8,178 nucleotides of DNA from Haloarculaceae archaeon (GTDB taxonomy: Archaea > Halobacteriota > Halobacteria > Halobacteriales > Haloarculaceae): positions 1 to 8,178 of the forward strand of contig JAQCMX010000191.1 in the NCBI GenBank assembly GCA_028274885.1. The letters are read 5' to 3'. The notes beneath the pieces are model-generated. The model was not told the DNA's origin, searched no databases, and worked only from the letters and a program-made list of their open reading frames with translations. Below are positions 5,950-8,178 of the stretch, in pieces (the stretch's first letter is position 1; the number at the start of each line of letters is the position of its first letter). The position numbers and the translations under genes were made by a program.

Positions 5950-6564
5950 ATGGACTATAATACCGCACTCGAGAGAGCCTACGACACGCTCCCGGAACAG
6001 ACCGAAAGCGGGGGCGACCGCCTTTCGGTTCCGGACCCGGCAGGGGAGACAGACGGTGCGTTTACACGTCTGACAAATATCGGCGCGATAGCCGATGCCC
6101 TCGACCGCGATGCGGAACATCTTCACCGTGCCATCCAGCGCACTCTCGGAACCAGCGGACAGTTCGACGGCGAGCGGGCCCGGTACAACGGTTCGTTCGA
6201 CGTGGCCGATTTCGACGCAGCGATCGACGGGTACGTCACAGAGTTTGTCACCTGCTCTGAATGTGGGCTTCCCGACACCGTCCTCCAGCGCGAGGACGGC
6301 ATCGAGATGCTCCGGTGTCAGGCCTGCGGTGCGTTCCGGCCCGTGGAAAAGCAGACTGCCACGGTCTCGGCAAACACTAGCCAGGAGGCGATCGAGGAAG
6401 GGGAGACGTACGACCTCGAAATCGTCGGGACTGGACGCAAAGGCGACGGCGTCGCCGAACGGGGTTCCTACACTGTCTTCGTTCCCGGCGCACAGGAGGG
6501 ACAGATCGTCCGCGCCCGGATCGAAAGCACCAGCGGCAACCTCGCGTTCGCCAGCCTCGTCTGA
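5950..6564 (+). CDS. aIF2-beta-like translation initiation factor with C-terminal TRAM domain
   Basis: The protein has 204 residues. Residues about 30-130 resemble the aIF2-beta/aIF5 core: an alpha/beta domain (KAFTRLTN-type GAFTRLTNIGAIADAL at 36-51, then RTLGTSGQFDGE at 64-75) followed by a C4 zinc ribbon with C102, C105, C123 and C126 (TCSECG, RCQACG). Residues about 145-204 form a TRAM beta-barrel with the typical GETYDLEIVGTGRKGDGVAE and VFVPGAQEGQIVRARI segments, an RNA-binding module found in tRNA-modifying enzymes and small haloarchaeal proteins. aIF2-beta works with aIF2-alpha and -gamma to deliver initiator tRNA. Haloarchaea often carry more than one aIF2-beta-type gene, so this may be the main subunit or a paralogue. 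The long basic N-terminal tail of eukaryotic eIF2-beta is absent, as expected. Confidence 0.88.
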   Translation: MDYNTALERAYDTLPEQTESGGDRLSVPDPAGETDGAFTRLTNIGAIADALDRDAEHLHRAIQRTLGTSGQFDGERARYNGSFDVADFDAAIDGYVTEFVTCSECGLPDTVLQREDGIEMLRCQACGAFRPVEKQTATVSANTSQEAIEEGETYDLEIVGTGRKGDGVAERGSYTVFVPGAQEGQIVRARIESTSGNLAFASLV

Positions 6565-6620
6565 TCCACCACCCCCCGTCTGGGTCCCCGACACGGCCGC
6601 ACTGAACCGTTAATTGCTGC

Positions 6621-6642
6621 ACGGGCACGGTGGGATTTGAAC
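6621..6642 (-). repeat. tRNA-Arg 3'-end copy A
   Basis: These 22 bases are identical to 6828-6849, which covers the discriminator, the acceptor 3' strand and most of the T arm of tRNA-Arg(TCT). No 5' acceptor strand, D arm or anticodon arm accompanies it, so it is not a tRNA gene. Confidence 0.9.
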
Positions 6643-6686
6643 TCGAGGGCGAGACTCACTCCGTTCCTCTCGCGTAGTTCAAATCC
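6633..6686. repeat. Palindromic module A-B with T-arm-like ends
   Basis: GGATTTGAAC at 6633-6642 pairs perfectly with GTTCAAATCC at 6677-6686. An inner stem GCGAGA/TCTCGC lies near 6650-6672. The outer arms are T-arm sequence, so each half of the palindrome carries a T-loop-like TTCAAAT, one on each strand. Confidence 0.75.
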
Positions 6687-6695
6687 GGTGTCTTC

Positions 6696-6740
6696 CTGCT
6701 CACCGTTGTTCGCAGATGACGGGCACGGTGGGATTTGAAC
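6696..6740 (-). repeat. tRNA-Arg 3'-end copy B with shared flank
   Basis: The inner 22 bases (6719-6740) are identical to the tRNA 3' end at 6828-6849. The match continues leftward, so 6696-6740 and 6805-6849 agree at 43 of 45 bases. The shared flank, ending TTCGCAGATGAC, lies outside the tRNA. The duplicated unit therefore included the sequence 3' of the tRNA. Confidence 0.88.
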
Positions 6741-6794
6741 CACGCCCAGACGTGCTCGCTCCGCTGCGCGCGTCTGGTCTACCGCAAATCCCAC
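6728..6794. repeat. Palindromic module B-C with T-arm-like ends
   Basis: GTGGGATTTG at 6728-6737 pairs perfectly with CAAATCCCAC at 6785-6794. A second stem CCAGACG at 6746-6752 pairs with CGTCTGG at 6771-6777 around a GC-rich loop. It has the same architecture as module A-B with a different interior. Confidence 0.8.
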
Positions 6795-6828
6795 GCAGCC
6801 GTCACTGCTCACTGTCGTTCGCAGATGA

Positions 6829-6933
6829 CGGGCACGGTGGGATTTGAACCCACGACCGTCGGATGACCTCCCCCGTCACTGTCGCCACGGGGATAGAAGT
6901 CCGACGCTCTAGTCCGGACTGAGCTACGTGCCC
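6829..6933 (-). tRNA. tRNA-Arg (anticodon TCT) with 29-base intron
   Basis: Read on the minus strand, the acceptor GGGCACG (6933-6927) pairs with CGTGCCC (6836-6830), with discriminator G at 6829. The D stem is GCTC/GAGC around AGTCCGGACTA, and position 26 is G (6905). The anticodon stem TCGGA/TCCGA encloses the spliced loop CTTCTAA, so the anticodon is TCT, reading AGA and AGG. The T arm is GTGGG-TTCAAAT-CCCAC. The intron occupies 6893-6865, after A37. CCA is not encoded. The mature length is 76. G26 makes it a potential substrate of the Trm1 encoded in this window. Confidence 0.95.
6865..6893 (-). other. Archaeal tRNA intron with bulge-helix-bulge
   Basis: The precursor forms a canonical splicing motif. 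The central 4-base helix is CTTC/GAGG. It is flanked by 3-base bulges TAT (cut after TA) and TCA (cut after TC). The anticodon stem lies on the outer side and an inner helix CCCCGT/ACGGGG is capped by a GGCGACAGTG loop. Cuts at these positions remove exactly 29 bases. The intron is too short to encode anything or to contain a box C/D guide RNA. Confidence 0.88.
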
Positions 6934-6956
6934 TCAGACGAGACTGAGGTCTTCAG

Positions 6957-6967
6957 GCAAATATCGA
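6957..6967 (-). promoter_or_regulatory. TATA-like element of tRNA-Arg
   Basis: The minus-strand CGATATTTGCC is centred about 28 bases upstream of the tRNA 5' end at 6933, within the 56-base gap after the DUF373 gene. A small dyad CTCAG/CTGAG (6933-6948) lies between it and the mature end. Confidence 0.5.
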
Positions 6968-6989
6968 TTTGGGTTCGGCTGCGTGGTGG

Positions 6990-8084
6990 TCACATTCTCT
7001 CCGCGCGCTCGCTACCGCGGTCGCTCCACGACTCGGCGATTGCAAAGGAAAGTGTACTTCCAAGGCTGAGCAATGTTCCGCCGGTCAACATGAGGGCCAG
7101 ATACTCAAGTGAGACGTCGCCGATAAAGAAGCTGCTCACACCGTGTAGCACGGCCGCCATCGACACGATATAGAAGGGTGCATTGAGGTACCGCCAGTGA
7201 AATCCACCACCCAGATACTCGTCTGTCACGCGACCCAGACTACTCACCACACCTGCGGAGGCGAACCACTGGATCGACCCCGTCACGAACGCGGCGCTGA
7301 GCCCGAGAACATCCAGTGTGTCGGTCGTTTCGGTCTGTGTCGACTCGATGGTCTCGAGACCGCTCACACCGCCGACAGCCAGCAGCGCCGCGGCCACCAG
7401 GTACGTGATAATCGTCACCCGGCCGGTAAACAGCGCCTGTCGAGCTCGTTCGACGGTCCTGTCGAGCCACGCTCCAGTCCCAAACCCGCGTGCGAGGATG
7501 TACAACCCGAGCAGGCCGGAGACGAACCCGAACACCGTCCCTGGAAGGTTCAGCCAGTTTGCGAGGATAGCCAGGGGGTAGATGAGCAACAGGATCCCAA
7601 GCGGCACCAGCAGCGTCCCCCGCGTCTCCGGATCGTCCAGCACCTGTTTGATCGTGTAGTACATCGATTCGAGATCCTGGGCTTGCCGGACGACCACCCG
7701 GCGAACGCCGTCGATCGACACTCTGGAGCGGATAACCGGCACCACCGACTCGTCCTGTGCGCCGTCGGTGACGATGATCGCGCGCACGTCCTCGTCGGTT
7801 GCCAGTTCGGCGAGGACGCGGTCGACCTCTGTGCCGACCTTGCGGTTGGCCTCGACCTCGCGGCCGTCCACGCCGGTGACTGCTGCGACCTCGACGGTCT
7901 CGTCGGTGATCTCCTCGCCAAGGTGTAGTCCCTCGAACAGAACGTTCACGTCGCTGTCCTCGGGATCGACCGTGGCGAGATCAACCGCCGCCTCCCTCAC
8001 AGGGTCCCGCCCGACAACCGGCGTTTCGACCCCGGTCTTTCTGCCGAGGTCGTCGTCAAGATCGACACACAGCACCAGCAGCAT
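6990..8084 (-). CDS. DUF373 family membrane protein
   Basis: The 364-residue protein matches the archaeal DUF373 layout. It has a soluble N-terminal domain (about 1-150) starting MLLVLCVDLDDDLGRKTG, the family's signature acidic strand-loop, and including AIIVTDGAQDESVVPVIRSR at 102-121, with six predicted membrane helices after it (about 155-176, 182-200, 221-242, 259-280, 300-321 and 326-348). The short tail is charged (SDRGSERAERM). The function is unknown. The acidic motif hints at metal or nucleotide binding in the cytosolic domain, which is inference only. The ATG at 8084 has a TTAAA-type TATA element 27 bases upstream, so the mRNA is probably leaderless. tRNA-Arg follows 56 bases downstream on the same strand with its own promoter-like element. 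Confidence 0.9.
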   Translation of the reverse strand: MLLVLCVDLDDDLGRKTGVETPVVGRDPVREAAVDLATVDPEDSDVNVLFEGLHLGEEITDETVEVAAVTGVDGREVEANRKVGTEVDRVLAELATDEDVRAIIVTDGAQDESVVPVIRSRVSIDGVRRVVVRQAQDLESMYYTIKQVLDDPETRGTLLVPLGILLLIYPLAILANWLNLPGTVFGFVSGLLGLYILARGFGTGAWLDRTVERARQALFTGRVTIITYLVAAALLAVGGVSGLETIESTQTETTDTLDVLGLSAAFVTGSIQWFASAGVVSSLGRVTDEYLGGGFHWRYLNAPFYIVSMAAVLHGVSSFFIGDVSLEYLALMLTGGTLLSLGSTLSFAIAESWSDRGSERAERM

Positions 8085-8107
8085 TGTATACTGGTAATGA
8101 CAGCCCG

Positions 8108-8115
8108 GTTTAACT
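8108..8115 (-). promoter_or_regulatory. TATA element of the DUF373 gene
   Basis: The minus-strand AGTTAAAC is centred 27 bases from the ATG at 8084. The rest of the right end (8116-8178) shows no gene. Confidence 0.6.
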
Positions 8116-8178
8116 GTTTTCTGGCAGTGACCCGCCCCTGGCGGCCGTCCGTGGCTATTTGAACACCGGATCCCCCGT

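Larger units (their letters stand above)
6565..6828. other. tRNA-derived repeat region downstream of tRNA-Arg
   Basis: No protein gene is supported here. The region holds two extra copies of the tRNA-Arg 3' end, each followed by a palindromic module (listed separately). It also holds a GC-rich stretch after the aIF2-beta/TRAM gene stop (6565-6620) in which I see no clear signal. Confidence 0.6.

Noticed and set aside
5872..6594. A 240-residue minus-strand open frame over the aIF2-beta/TRAM gene
   Set aside because: It is the antisense shadow of a gene with a clear zinc ribbon and TRAM domain. There is no promoter or recognisable domain.
6622..6794. Two possible additional tRNA genes at the tRNA-like copies
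   Set aside because: Only the 3' acceptor strand and part of the T arm are present. No 5' acceptor, D arm or anticodon arm can be folded.
6621..6849. CRISPR array
   Set aside because: Only three copies exist, one is part of a tRNA, the spacings are about 100 bases, and no cas gene is near.
7197..7928. A 243-residue plus-strand open frame
   Set aside because: It is antisense to the DUF373 gene, rich in His, Arg and Gln with no hydrophobic or domain pattern.
6829..8084. An integrated virus or genomic island attached at tRNA-Arg
   Set aside because: The repeated tRNA ends suggest past integration, but no integrase, replication or capsid gene is present in the window, and the neighbouring genes are ordinary chromosomal ones.

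Overview
The window looks like chromosomal DNA of a halophilic archaeon (class Halobacteria). The evidence is an acidic, Asp/Glu-rich set of proteins, moderately high GC, TATA elements sitting about 26-28 bases ahead of start codons (leaderless genes), an archaeal Trm1, an aIF2-beta-like protein fused to a TRAM domain, a DUF373 membrane protein, and a tRNA intron with a canonical bulge-helix-bulge. No genus can be assigned from sequence alone.

Layout, left to right. Positions 1-62 may be the start of a minus-strand gene that runs off the left edge. Positions 63-555 hold no convincing gene, apart from a weak 53-codon candidate. An Lrp/AsnC regulator (556-1011, minus) faces a decayed, truncated glnA (from 1170, plus). 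That remnant keeps its TATA box, a dyad over the TATA box and a perfect Shine-Dalgarno, but loses the glutamine synthetase sequence after about 45 codons. The remnant abuts the 3' end of a YihY/BrkB-type membrane protein gene (minus). A small four-helix membrane protein (2720-3109, plus) diverges from yihY and converges on trm1 (3106-4212, minus), with which it shares a CTAG at the two stop codons. The trm1 upstream region carries an inverted 48-base copy of trm1 coding sequence. It is followed by a 47-residue membrane peptide gene (4514-4657), an M29-type aminopeptidase (4723-5817) and an aIF2-beta/TRAM protein (5950-6564), all on the plus strand.

The right end holds tRNA-Arg(TCT) on the minus strand with a 29-base intron. 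Downstream of it are two further copies of the tRNA 3' end, each leading a palindromic module. A DUF373 membrane protein gene (6990-8084, minus) lies upstream of the tRNA.

Functionally much of the window concerns translation: tRNA G26 methylation, an initiation-factor-like protein and a tRNA. The tRNA-Arg itself has a G at position 26, the site Trm1 modifies. The lrp/glnA part is a nitrogen-regulation locus that has lost its enzyme gene. The least ordinary structures are the tRNA-end-derived palindromic modules (6621-6829), the inverted trm1 duplication (3885-3932 and 4396-4443) and the glnA remnant with intact expression signals. I see no transposase, integrase, CRISPR array or defence gene.
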